Part shown: one piece after another, positions 24,047 to 31,090 of the stretch
Layout: every line of letters starts with the position of its first letter
How positions within the stretch are numbered: position 1 is the stretch's first letter
DNA from: Dehalococcoidia bacterium
GTDB lineage: Bacteria > Chloroflexota > Dehalococcoidia > Tepidiformales > Tepidiformaceae
Assembly (NCBI GenBank): GCA_020853755.1
Contig: JADYYG010000035.1
Span: 1 to 35,794 of the forward strand
Length of the DNA stretch: 35,794 bases
Direction of reading: 5' to 3'
Position numbers and translations under genes: made by a program
The notes under the pieces: generated by a model
The model's database searches: none
The model's input: only the letters and a program-made list of their open reading frames with translations
What the model was told of the DNA's origin: nothing

Positions 24047-25387
24047 ATGACATTCACCGACCGTTACGGCCTTGCGCTCACCACGTCTTCAGCGGCAGCG
24101 GCGGACGCGTACACCCGCGGGCTGGACCACGCGCTCGCCGCCGAGGCGCCCGCCGAAGCCTGCTTCCGCCAGGCCCGCGAGGAAGACCCCGGTTTCGCCC
24201 TCGCCCATGTCGCCGAAGCCCGGATGCTCCAGTTCCGCGGTCGCGCGAAGGAGGCCGCCGCCGCGCTCGAACAGGGGCGGGCCGCCGCGGCATCAGCCAG
24301 CCCGAGGGAACAATCCCACGTGGCCTGCTTCGCCACCGCCATCTCGGGGAACCCGGCGGGTGCGCTGGAAGCGGTCCGGGCGCACCTCGCCGACTACCCG
24401 CGCGACGCCTTCGTGCTCTCCCAGGCGTGCGGTGTCTACGGCCTCATCGGCTTCTCCGGCCGCCTCGACCGGAACGAGGAGCAACTGGCGCTGCTCGAAC
24501 CGCTCGCCCCCGTCTACGGCGACGACTGGTGGTTCCTCTCCCAGATCGCCTTCGCCTACAACGAGCTGTTCCGCCACGAGGAGGCCCGCCGCGCCATCGA
24601 GCGTTCGCTGCAGGGCAACCCGCGCAACGGCCACGCCTCGCACACCGTCGCCCATATCGAATACGAAACCGGGCAGGCCGACGCGGGCGCCCACTTCATG
24701 CGCGAGTGGCTCGTGGGGTACGACCGGGCGAACCAGCTCTATGTCCACAACAGCTGGCATCTCGCGCTCTTCGAACTCGCCGCCGGGAACTACGAGGCGG
24801 TGATGGACCTGTACGATCGCGCAATCCGGCCGGAGGTCGCCAGTTCGCCGCCACTGGGCACCGTGGCGGATGCAGCGGCCCTCCTCTGGCGGTGCAACCT
24901 GACCGAACGGCCCGCATCCGACCTTCCCTGGGAACCGCTCGCCGACTGGTCGCGGCAGGTCTTCCAGCAGCCCGGGATGACCTGGGCCGACGCGCACTGC
25001 ATGATCGCGTGGGCCGCCGTGAACGACCAGGCGCGGCTCGGCCAACTCATCGACCAGCTCAAGCAGCGCGTCGCCGCCGGGAAGGTCTACGCGGGGGCGA
25101 TGCTGCCCACGCTCGGCGAGGCGTTCCAGGCGTTCGCCGCGGACGACTGGGAGCGATCGGCGTCGCTTTTCGACAGCGTCGCAGACGAGGTGATCCGGCT
25201 TGGCGGAAGCCATGCCCAGCGTGACGTGTTCGAAGAGTCGCGCATCGAAGCCCACGCCCGTGCCGGCCACCTCGAAACGGCACGCGCCATCCTCGAGGAG
25301 CGCCTCGACCGCCGCGCGAACGGCCGCGACGCCCGCTGGCTCGAACACATCAACGCGCGCTACGAAGGCGCCGCGGCGGCGGGGTAG
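24047..25387 (+). CDS. TTC38-like tetratricopeptide repeat protein
   Basis: A 446-residue soluble alpha-helical repeat protein. The start TFTDRYGLALTTSSAAAADAYTRGLDHALA, followed by EACFRQAREEDPGFALAHVAEARML, matches the N-terminus of the bacterial and eukaryotic TTC38 family. TPR-like helix pairs continue throughout (for example DDWWFLSQIAFAYNELFRHEEARRAIERSL). The central GHASHTVAHIEYETGQADAG and LYVHNSWHLALFELAAGNYE carry the conserved histidines seen in this family. No enzymatic function is established for the group; a scaffolding role is inferred. The glycosyltransferase start codon lies 10 bp after the stop codon, so the two are probably co-transcribed. Confidence 0.82.
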   Translation: MTFTDRYGLALTTSSAAAADAYTRGLDHALAAEAPAEACFRQAREEDPGFALAHVAEARMLQFRGRAKEAAAALEQGRAAAASASPREQSHVACFATAISGNPAGALEAVRAHLADYPRDAFVLSQACGVYGLIGFSGRLDRNEEQLALLEPLAPVYGDDWWFLSQIAFAYNELFRHEEARRAIERSLQGNPRNGHASHTVAHIEYETGQADAGAHFMREWLVGYDRANQLYVHNSWHLALFELAAGNYEAVMDLYDRAIRPEVASSPPLGTVADAAALLWRCNLTERPASDLPWEPLADWSRQVFQQPGMTWADAHCMIAWAAVNDQARLGQLIDQLKQRVAAGKVYAGAMLPTLGEAFQAFAADDWERSASLFDSVADEVIRLGGSHAQRDVFEESRIEAHARAGHLETARAILEERLDRRANGRDARWLEHINARYEGAAAAG

Positions 25388-25397
25388 CCGCCTGAGC

Positions 25398-26345
25398 GTG
25401 ACCAACCTCGAAGGTGTCACCGCCGTCGGGGTGACCTGGAACTCGGGCGGCCTGGCCGAGCGCCAACTGCGCGCACTCGAACCGGCATTCGCTGCGGGCC
25501 TGCGCATGGTGCTGTTCGATAACGGCTCGGTGGACGGGTCGCCCGAGCGGCTGGAAGCCTTTGTCGCGCAGTGGCCGTTCGCGGCGAGCGTGACGCTCCT
25601 CCGGAGTGATACGAACGCTGGCTTCTGCGCCGGCGTCAACGCTGCGACGATGGCGGCCCTTGGAGCAGATCCGCCGGCCGGCTGGATCTGGATGCTGAAC
25701 CCCGACGCCGAGGTCACCGCCGGAACGGCGCAGGTGATGCTCGATGTGCTGCGGGAGACTGGCGCGGGCGTTGTCAGCCCTGGCCTCGGCGACCGCCATT
25801 CCATCCGCGTCAATGCCTGGCCGAAGATGTTCTGGGCGCCCGCGCAGTACTGGCTGGCGGCTGTCCCGCATGGCCGGCGATGGTGGCGCTCCGGGCGGTA
25901 CATGGGCTCCTGCGCGCTCTTCGATGCCAGCGCGGTGCGCCAGCTCATCACTCGTGACGGCCACTTCCAGGACGCAGCGCTCTTCATGGACGGCGACGAA
26001 CTGGATGTGGCGCTGCGTCTTCGGGCGCTGGGGTGGGACTCCGTGGTTGCCGGGGAAGCCGCCCAGCTGCACCCCGGCGGCCCGCGCACCCTCGCACGAA
26101 CGAAGGTCTCGAAAGCGCGCCAGTATTACCAGTCGCGGAACAACGTGATCGTCGCGCGGCGCTGGCTCCCGCGCTGGCGGTTCTGGCCGCTCCTGGGGCT
26201 GCGCATGGCGCGAGACCTTTCGTGGTTCGCTCGCATGCGAATCGCCGGGCATCACCCACACCCGGGGCCCTACCTCGCCGGGGTGCGAGACGCCCTCCTT
26301 GGGCGTACCGGGCGCTGGGCGGGCCACCCTCCGGACAATCGCTGA
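25398..26345 (+). CDS. Family 2 glycosyltransferase (rhamnosyltransferase-like)
   Basis: A 315-residue GT-A fold transferase moving a sugar from a nucleotide donor to a cell-surface polymer or glycolipid. Visible blocks are TAVGVTWNSGG, VLFDNGSVDGSPE (nucleotide-binding Asp), NAGFCAGVNAAT (the NxGFAxGxN motif of WbbL-type enzymes), MLNPDAEV (DxD equivalent), YMGSCALFDASAVRQ and FMDGDELDVALRLRALGW (the ED-type catalytic-base region). The C-terminal helix with WRFWPLLGLRMARDLSWF may associate with the membrane. GTG 25398 is chosen because it lies just before the first strand and 10 bp after the TPR stop codon; an open frame extends back to 25200 inside the TPR gene and is not credible. Confidence 0.85.
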   Translation: MTNLEGVTAVGVTWNSGGLAERQLRALEPAFAAGLRMVLFDNGSVDGSPERLEAFVAQWPFAASVTLLRSDTNAGFCAGVNAATMAALGADPPAGWIWMLNPDAEVTAGTAQVMLDVLRETGAGVVSPGLGDRHSIRVNAWPKMFWAPAQYWLAAVPHGRRWWRSGRYMGSCALFDASAVRQLITRDGHFQDAALFMDGDELDVALRLRALGWDSVVAGEAAQLHPGGPRTLARTKVSKARQYYQSRNNVIVARRWLPRWRFWPLLGLRMARDLSWFARMRIAGHHPHPGPYLAGVRDALLGRTGRWAGHPPDNR

Positions 26346-26422
26346 CGCGTTGCCAACGAGGGGTCGGGGTTGGCTCGCAGCCGGGTGAGGCTGTGCTGCA
26401 TCCCATCCCCCTGGAGCACACC

Positions 26423-26584
26423 GTGGCCATCGCCCTCGAACGTTCGCCCGCTCAGCCGCGGCCCTGGCTGACTGCCAGCCGCATCCTCCTCGTCGCCACC
26501 GCCGAACTGCTTGTGCACGGCATGAGCGGGTTCGGCCGCCCGGTCCGGCTCGACCGCCGGAGCGGAAGGCGGGTCACCCGATGA
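26423..26584 (+). CDS. Small basic protein, 53 residues, coupled to the next gene
   Basis: An open frame from GTG 26423 with GGAG 7 nt upstream (26412-26415). The product begins VAIALERSPAQPRPWL, has a short hydrophobic helix (ASRILLVATAELLVHG) and a very basic tail (RLDRRSGRRVTR). It ends in an ATGA overlap with the 68-residue membrane protein at 26581, which is the main reason to believe it. No family recognised. It could instead be a leader open frame that couples translation. Confidence 0.45.
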   Translation: MAIALERSPAQPRPWLTASRILLVATAELLVHGMSGFGRPVRLDRRSGRRVTR

Positions 26585-26787
26585 GCGAGGAAGTGCCTGT
26601 CGGGAGGCTGGTCTCGATCATCGTCTCCGTGCTCGCCGCGGCGCTGTTGATCTCGCTCGGCGGGCTCGTTGTCGTCGGTGCGGCGGGCCACGACGGCGGC
26701 ATCGCGCTGACACTCACCCACGTCATCGAAACCATCCTCGGCGTGTTCGTTGGCATCGCCGCGGGGACGCTGGCCTCGCGCGAGTAG
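26581..26787 (+). CDS. Small membrane protein, 68 residues, two transmembrane helices
   Basis: Sequence MSEEVPVGRL, then two hydrophobic segments (about 11-33 and 42-62) separated by a short HDGG loop, ending ASRE. Such a hairpin topology is seen in holin-like and other small membrane proteins, but no family is assigned. Its ATG overlaps the stop codon of the preceding small frame (ATGA), so translation is probably coupled. It ends 6 bp before the stop codon of the convergent membrane gene. Confidence 0.65.
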   Translation: MSEEVPVGRLVSIIVSVLAAALLISLGGLVVVGAAGHDGGIALTLTHVIETILGVFVGIAAGTLASRE

Positions 26788-26793
26788 CGCAGG

Positions 26794-27342
26794 TCAGGCT
26801 GGCGCGGGCTCAGGGCGCTTGCTTCGGGCCCGTCGCACCAGCCAGCGAATCACCCCAACCACCAGCCCCACGGCGCCGAACACCCACGACACGACCATTG
26901 CCCAGTGCATGTATTCGGACCCGTTCGAGAGGGCGTGGACCCGCGTGGCGGCCGCGCCCCCGCCGAGGCCAAGCAGCGTCATGTAATAGAGCCCGAAACC
27001 CACCCGGTACTGGAGCCAGCGCCAGATACCGAAGCCGTATAGCCCCACAGTGATCGGCGCGGCCGTCATCAGGGCGTAGAAGCCGCCCTGGCGGGCCAGG
27101 TAGAGCGCCCGGTCGAACTGGTGCGGCATGCGGAAGTACGCCGCACCGATGCCGCCGCCGGTGGCCATGAAGAGCAGCCACTTGACCCGCCACTGCATCG
27201 CCCAGAACTTCCGCAGGACCGAGCGGTAGCTGCCCTTCTCCAGTTGCTGGCGAAGGGCGGTGTCCTGCCGGCGCTGCGTGGTCTGGTACTCCGCGCGGCG
27301 GATGGCGTCGCGATTGGCCTGTTGGCGTGCCTGCCAGTTCAT
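26794..27342 (-). CDS. Hypothetical membrane protein, 182 residues
   Basis: No family recognised. The N-terminal 45 residues are a charged Gln/Arg-rich helix (WQARQQANRDAIRRAEYQTT onward) that may form a coiled coil. Three to four hydrophobic helices follow (about 55-70, 87-103, 115-132 and 148-168), and the C-terminus is short and basic (RRARSKRPEPAPA). The Trp-rich loop YGFGIWRWLQYRVGFGLYY is notable. It is convergent with the 68-residue membrane protein. ATG 27342 is the first start in the frame; there is no strong ribosome binding site. Confidence 0.7.
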   Translation of the reverse strand: MNWQARQQANRDAIRRAEYQTTQRRQDTALRQQLEKGSYRSVLRKFWAMQWRVKWLLFMATGGGIGAAYFRMPHQFDRALYLARQGGFYALMTAAPITVGLYGFGIWRWLQYRVGFGLYYMTLLGLGGGAAATRVHALSNGSEYMHWAMVVSWVFGAVGLVVGVIRWLVRRARSKRPEPAPA

Positions 27343-27477
27343 GTTGCCGCCAGCCTAGCCCCACGCGGCCGGAAAAGCATCACCCGGGCTCCCCGAATCC
27401 CGCGCGGGAACTTCAACTGGACTTTGGGGTTTCCCCCGAGAGACACCGCCGGTTGCCGGGACGACTATGCGCCTGCA

Positions 27478-27789
27478 ATGCACGAACGGCCCCGCATCGC
27501 AGCCGATGACCCCTACGTCCTGCCCGCCGACCCCGAGACGCGGAGAATGGCCATCAGCGTGCTGGCCTTCCGGGCCATCGCCCAGAAGCGCGAGGCCCAA
27601 CTCGATGATGTGCTCGGCCCGGAGAACACCGGCCTGCTTTCGGATATGGCCGCAAACGCGGCGAACGAGACGAACGCGCAACTGATGCTGACCGAGCACC
27701 TGCTCCGGCAAGGCTGGGCATGGGAGCGCATCCTCGCGGCGGTCTGGTACAACGAGGATTACCTCCGCAGCGCCGCGCTGGCGGAGTAG
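27478..27789 (+). CDS. Hypothetical protein, 103 residues
   Basis: No family recognised. It is a soluble, mostly helical, acidic protein: MHERPRIAADDPYVLPADPE, then ETRRMAISVLAFRAIAQKRE, and a C-terminal helix with LTEHLLRQGWAWERILAAVW. Strong third-position GC supports coding. ATG 27478 is chosen at the beginning of the plausible domain; the frame is open upstream to 27121 but runs antisense to the membrane gene there. A 182-bp repeat unit starts 8 bp after the stop codon. The 135-bp gap before it holds no gene. Confidence 0.6.
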   Translation: MHERPRIAADDPYVLPADPETRRMAISVLAFRAIAQKREAQLDDVLGPENTGLLSDMAANAANETNAQLMLTEHLLRQGWAWERILAAVWYNEDYLRSAALAE

Positions 27790-27797
27790 TCGCCCGT

Positions 27798-27980
27798 CCG
27801 CCAGGGCCCGCGCGTCAGCAAGGGCCTGGTGACTCAGGCGCAATGCCCCAAAGGCGGCGAACGTCCGGGCAGGCGACGATCCGGACGCTTCCGCGCTGCG
27901 GTTCCCTGTCCGTGTTGGCGGCGAGCGTCCACGCTGTGGTGGTTCGGGACATGCCCTTGCTTACGCGCAGGCCTTTGCGA
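27798..27980 (+). repeat. 182-bp inverted-repeat-bounded unit, copy 1 (MITE-like)
   Basis: The unit starts CCGCCAGGGCCCGCGCGTCA and ends with the inverted core CTTGCTTACGCGCAGGCCTT, so its two ends are imperfect inverted repeats of about 24 bp (GGCCyGCGCGTmAGCAAGGGC). The interior contains no credible open frame. A nearly identical copy lies 289 bp downstream. The ends are related to the core of the repeats at 15529-15908. Confidence 0.75.
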
Positions 27981-28086
27981 AATTGGGGTGCGTGGGAAGG
28001 GAACCGGGCGCGGCAGCAAGCGGATCGCGGTGTGCGCGAGACCGTTCCCCGTCAGGCAGCACGAACGCGGCTCTCACCCAACGATT

Positions 28087-28268
28087 CCGCCAGGGCCCGC
28101 GCGTCAGCAAGGGCCTGGTGACTCAGGCAAAATGCCCGATGGGCGGCGAATGTCCGGGCAGGCGACGATCCGCGCGCTTCCGCGCTGCGGTTCCCTGTCC
28201 GTGGCGGCGGCGAGCGTCCACGTGGTGGTGGTTCGGGACATGCCCTTGCTTACGCGCAGGCCTTTGCA
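28087..28268 (+). repeat. 182-bp inverted-repeat-bounded unit, copy 2
   Basis: Near-identical direct repeat of the unit at 27798, with scattered substitutions. The 106 bp between the two copies hold no recognised gene. Both copies lie in a region flanked by convergent gene ends. Confidence 0.75.
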
Positions 28269-28306
28269 GGATGGGGGGTGATATGAACCCTCACCACCGT
28301 TATTAA

Positions 28307-28326
28307 GGCCCGACCGTCAGGGAGGG
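28307..28326 (-). repeat. 20-bp inverse match to repeat cluster at 15785-15804
   Basis: GGCCCGACCGTCAGGGAGGG is the exact reverse complement of bases 15785-15804. It shows that the two repeat clusters are built from shared modules in opposite orientation. Confidence 0.65.
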
Positions 28327-28392
28327 CTCGCCGCAACCACCCGAATGCCGAGCGCCGACGCACGCCGTGAGACTCAGTGGCCAAACATGGGC

Positions 28393-28441
28393 ATGGTGGT
28401 TCGAACCAAGCCCTTGCTGACGCGAGGGCCTTTGCGAAATG
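28393..28441 (-). repeat. Inverted copy of the intergenic repeat core
   Basis: On the minus strand this reads TTTCGCAAAGGCCCTCGCGT through the AGCAAGGGC core to the palindromic TGGTTCGAACCA, close to the starts of the repeats at 15529, 15669 and 15854. It ends 20 bp from the stop codon of the minus-strand crotonase gene. Confidence 0.7.
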
Positions 28442-28460
28442 GGTGTGCCTGTTCGAACGC

Positions 28461-29357
28461 TTAGCGGCGGATGCCCGGGGTTGGCTTCTTGTATGGGCCG
28501 TCGCGCCAGTCCAGCGCGCCCTTCAGGCCCGTGCCCTCCTGCATCCCTTCGCGCATCTTGTCCTGCCAGCCGTACGAGTACTGGGTCATCTGGCCCATCG
28601 CATCGAGGTCAGTCGAGGTGCGCACCGAACTGTAGATGCCCATGTTCTCGTAGAAGCGGTTCATGTTGAGCTTGAGGATCGCCAGGTGGTCGGCGGGCGC
28701 GATGGCGAGCCGCTCGGCGAGGGCGATAGTGTTGGCTTCGAGGTCTTCCTTCGGCCACGCGTAGTTGATCATGCCGAGACGTTCGGCTTCGACGCCGCTG
28801 ACCGAGTCGCCCGTGTAGTACAGCTCCTTCGCCTTGCGCATGCCGATGACGAGCGGCCAGATGGCGCCGGTGCGGGAGGTGCCGAGGCCGCGCAGGCCCG
28901 GGTGACCTATCTGCGCGTCTTCGGCGGCGACCACGAGGTCGGCCATCATCGCCAGTTCGCAGCCGCCCGCGAGGCAGTAGCCGTGAACCTGCGCGATGGT
29001 CACCTTCGCCATGCTGAAGAAGTACATGTGGATGTCGGTGATCTGTTGCATGCCCGTGCGGATGCCCATGAGCAGACGGCGTCCCTTGTCGTCGACTGTC
29101 TTGTGGCGGCGAACCACCGCATCGGCGCCGCCGCGGGCGGGGGCGAGGTCGTACCCGGCGCTGAAGGTGCGCCCGGCGCCGCGGACGATGATCACCCGGC
29201 AGGAGTCATCGGCTTCGAGGTCGTGGAGGGCGTCGTTCCACTCGTAGAGCAACTCCTGGGAGAGGGAGTTCATCTTCTCGGGACGGTTGAGGGTGACGCG
29301 GGCTACCCGGCCATCCGTGCCCACGCGGTCGATAAGGAGGTTTTCGTACTCTGCCAT
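28461..29357 (-). CDS. Enoyl-CoA hydratase/isomerase (crotonase) family protein
   Basis: A 298-residue crotonase-fold enzyme for an acyl-CoA substrate. VARVTLNRPEKMNSLSQELL opens the fold, FSAGYDLAPARGG gives the first oxyanion-hole residue, and HGYCLAGGCELAMMADLVVAA gives the second plus the first catalytic glutamate (in CELAM). The second canonical glutamate position reads IGHPGLRGLG, without Glu, as in many isomerases and unassigned members. An insert of about 25 residues with RHKTVDDKGRRLLMGI follows the first site. ATG 29357 is chosen because TATACT lies 6 nt upstream on the minus strand; ATG 28461-ward starts are less likely, and an upstream in-frame start at 29390 has no support. The gene is monocistronic. 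Confidence 0.85.
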   Translation of the reverse strand: MAEYENLLIDRVGTDGRVARVTLNRPEKMNSLSQELLYEWNDALHDLEADDSCRVIIVRGAGRTFSAGYDLAPARGGADAVVRRHKTVDDKGRRLLMGIRTGMQQITDIHMYFFSMAKVTIAQVHGYCLAGGCELAMMADLVVAAEDAQIGHPGLRGLGTSRTGAIWPLVIGMRKAKELYYTGDSVSGVEAERLGMINYAWPKEDLEANTIALAERLAIAPADHLAILKLNMNRFYENMGIYSSVRTSTDLDAMGQMTQYSYGWQDKMREGMQEGTGLKGALDWRDGPYKKPTPGIRR

Positions 29358-29363
29358 GCGCGG

Positions 29364-29369
29364 AGTATA
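29364..29369 (-). promoter_or_regulatory. -10 box TATACT of the second crotonase gene, leaderless arrangement
   Basis: On the minus strand TATACT is followed by 6 nt (CCGCGC) and ATG 29357. There is no space for a ribosome binding site downstream of the predicted RNA start. Confidence 0.5.
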
Positions 29370-29435
29370 GGCTTCCGCGCGGGCCACCACCGATCTGACA
29401 CTCGTGAGTCGCCGGGTTCCGGCCGATAACCGGGT

Positions 29436-29615
29436 ATGGCTATCTCCACGATCTCTTCGAACACCGCGAACCTCCCGGAGGCGATCAAGAACCCCGGCGA
29501 CGCGCTCGCGTTCATCGCCGCGAAGAAGGGCCTCGACGCCCAGAAGTCGCAGGCGGCGGCGCTCATCAGCCTGCTCGACGTGAATGTCGGGACGAAGCTG
29601 AACGCCTCGGCCTGA
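29436..29615 (+). CDS. YjfB-like small protein (putative motility protein family), 59 residues
   Basis: The frame reads MAISTISSNTANLPEAIKNP, GDALAFIAAKKGLDAQKSQA, AALISLLDVNVGTKLNASA. The pattern of a short Ser/Thr-rich start, an amphipathic KKxLDxQKxQAAALIxLLD helix and a short VGxKLNxxA tail resembles the YjfB family of small proteins annotated as putative motility proteins. No flagellar or pilus gene is in the window, so the role is unknown. There is no good ribosome binding site; the start is the only ATG giving this product. It lies between the divergent crotonase and ClpS. Confidence 0.6.
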   Translation: MAISTISSNTANLPEAIKNPGDALAFIAAKKGLDAQKSQAAALISLLDVNVGTKLNASA

Positions 29616-29652
29616 GCGCGCCCCGGCTTGCCGGTTCTACGCGGGCGCTGGC

Positions 29653-29658
29653 TAGACT
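29653..29658 (+). promoter_or_regulatory. -10-like box of clpS, leaderless arrangement
   Basis: TAGACT is followed by 6 nt and the GTG start at 29665. No ribosome binding site lies between. Confidence 0.5.
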
Positions 29659-29664
29659 GCGAAC

Positions 29665-29964
29665 GTGAGCCAGGCGCCTGCGCTGCCCGTCCCGGTAACG
29701 GTCGTCGATGAGGAGACGCTCAAGCGGCTGCTCCCGCCGTACCGCGTGGTCCTCCACAACGATGACCACAACAGCATGGACCACGTCGTTATCTCGCTGA
29801 CGCGCTGCGTGCCTTCGCTCACCGTCGAAGAGGCGGTCGAGATCATGTTCGAAGCGCACAACAACGGCCAGGCGACGGTCATCGAGTGCCCCAAAGAGGC
29901 CGCCGAACATTACCGGGACTGCCTCGAATCGCGTGGGCTGACGGCCACCATCGAGCCGGCGTAA
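29665..29964 (+). CDS. clpS: ATP-dependent Clp protease adaptor ClpS
   Basis: A 99-residue adaptor that delivers N-degron substrates to the ClpA or ClpC unfoldase of the Clp protease. The signature LPPYRVVLHNDDHNSMDHVV is the ClpS core: the HNDD-NxMxxV segment binds the N-terminal residue of the substrate. EEAVEIMFEAHNNGQATVIECPKEAAEHYRDCLESRGLTATIEP completes the fold, including the conserved helix that contacts the unfoldase. The length is normal. The start is GTG 29665, 6 nt after TAGACT. No clpA or clpC lies nearby. Confidence 0.93.
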   Translation: MSQAPALPVPVTVVDEETLKRLLPPYRVVLHNDDHNSMDHVVISLTRCVPSLTVEEAVEIMFEAHNNGQATVIECPKEAAEHYRDCLESRGLTATIEPA

Positions 29965-29999
29965 CACATCCCTGCCTGCCGCTTGCCCGGCCGTTCGCG

Positions 30000-30005
30000 T
30001 ACCCT
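30000..30005 (+). promoter_or_regulatory. -10-like box of the zinc-finger/LysM gene
   Basis: TACCCT lies 8 nt before ATG 30014 without a ribosome binding site, another leaderless-type arrangement. The box overlaps an in-frame TTG at 30005, arguing against that start. Confidence 0.4.
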
Positions 30006-30013
30006 TGCGCTAC

Positions 30014-30580
30014 ATGTCCGAAGACCAGGTGCTCGCCTGTTACTACTGCGACAACGCGGCCGAAGCCGAATGCCCGACCTGCGGCCGCCTCTATTGCGGC
30101 GAACACGGCGACGACGTCTGCCTGCGCTGCATGTCGCCCGAGGCGGCCTCGCCGAGCGCTGCGGTCTACCGGGGCAGCATCGTCGTGCTCATCGTCGCTT
30201 CGCTGCTGACGGTCTTCCTGCTCGTTCGCCCGCCCCAGACGAAGAGCGCCACGAACCTGACCCGCGAACTGCCAACGGCGACCCCGGCGCTCAGCACGAC
30301 GGCCACGCCCACGCAGAAGGGCGGCGTCATCGTCCCGACGCCGCGACCCGGTACGCAGGTGCCGGTCACGCCGACCGCGTCGCCTTCCGCGGGCGCCGGC
30401 GAAACCCCAACCGTTGGCCCATCGCCGACGCCGTCGGGCAACGTGTACGTGATGAAGCCCGGCGACACGCTTTCGGCGGTGGCGGCCTCCTATGGCGTCA
30501 CGGTCGATGCGTTGCTCGCCGCGAACCCCGGCCTCAACCCCAACGCCATCGCCGTCGGCACGGAGATCAAGATCCCATGA
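30014..30580 (+). CDS. Membrane protein with N-terminal zinc finger and C-terminal LysM domain
   Basis: A 188-residue protein. Residues 9-39 hold eight likely zinc ligands (C9, C12, C20, C23, C28, H31, C36, C39) in a B-box-like arrangement (CYYCDNAAEAECPTCGRLYC...CLRC). One transmembrane helix follows (about 56-76, SIVVLIVASLLTVFLLV), then a Thr/Pro/Ala-rich linker of about 60 residues and a C-terminal LysM domain (VYVMKPGDTLSAVAASYGVT onward) that binds peptidoglycan or similar N-acetyl sugars. With an N-terminal cytoplasmic zinc finger and an outside LysM, the protein could link the cell wall to a cytoplasmic partner. Its stop codon overlaps the next gene (ATGA), so the two are coupled. Confidence 0.82.
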   Translation: MSEDQVLACYYCDNAAEAECPTCGRLYCGEHGDDVCLRCMSPEAASPSAAVYRGSIVVLIVASLLTVFLLVRPPQTKSATNLTRELPTATPALSTTATPTQKGGVIVPTPRPGTQVPVTPTASPSAGAGETPTVGPSPTPSGNVYVMKPGDTLSAVAASYGVTVDALLAANPGLNPNAIAVGTEIKIP

Positions 30581-31086
30581 ACTGGCAGGACGACCCCGAA
30601 CTCGCGCGGATCTCCTATAAGGGAAGCGTCCGCGGCCGGCTCCTCCGCTCGGTCATCATCTGGGGACCGTTCTTCGTCGTCGCCCTGGGCGCGCTCCTCT
30701 TCTTCACCTTCGACCGCGCCTTCCTCGGCGGCGACCACGGCGGCACGTGGTTCCTCGTCATCGTCCTGGCGATCCTGACGGTGCTCTTCGGCTTCCAGAC
30801 CATCCAGTCACTGCTGGACCTGCTGGGCGAACCGAAGGTCACGGCGGGCTTCGTCGGACGTCGCTGGGCCCGCAGCGACTCGATCGTCATCAAGGCGCAT
30901 TACATCCGCCTCGGCAAGATGATCCTCCGCGGCGACCAGTTCATCCTCGACGGCATCCGCGAGGGCGACTACGTGGAGGCGACCTACTACCCGCACAGCG
31001 CCGTCCTCGTCTGGGTCGAAAAGCAAGAGCCCCCGGAAGGCGCGCTGGAAGAGGCGCAAAAGCTGCCGGAGATCAAGGGGTTGTAG
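30577..31086 (+). CDS. Hypothetical membrane protein, 169 residues, coupled to the LysM protein
   Basis: No family recognised. Two transmembrane helices (about 25-46, IIWGPFFVVALGALLFFTF, and 57-80, TWFLVIVLAILTVLFGFQTI) are followed by a soluble C-terminal domain of about 85 residues with beta-rich sequence (VTAGFVGRRWARSDSIVIK, GDYVEATYYPHSAVLVWVEK). The C-terminal part looks like a small beta-barrel or OB-like fold, but this is a guess. Its ATG lies in the stop codon of the LysM gene. Its own stop codon at 31086 is 4 bp from the stop codon of the convergent XRE-protease-toxin gene. Confidence 0.75.
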   Translation: MNWQDDPELARISYKGSVRGRLLRSVIIWGPFFVVALGALLFFTFDRAFLGGDHGGTWFLVIVLAILTVLFGFQTIQSLLDLLGEPKVTAGFVGRRWARSDSIVIKAHYIRLGKMILRGDQFILDGIREGDYVEATYYPHSAVLVWVEKQEPPEGALEEAQKLPEIKGL

Positions 31087-31090
31087 GGGC

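Noticed and set aside
24293..26089. 598-codon minus-strand frame opposite the TPR and glycosyltransferase genes
   Set aside because: Both opposite genes have clear family motifs; this translation has none.
27798..28268. CRISPR array
   Set aside because: The repeats are 182 bp long, only two, with inverted ends and no regular short spacers; no cas gene is near.
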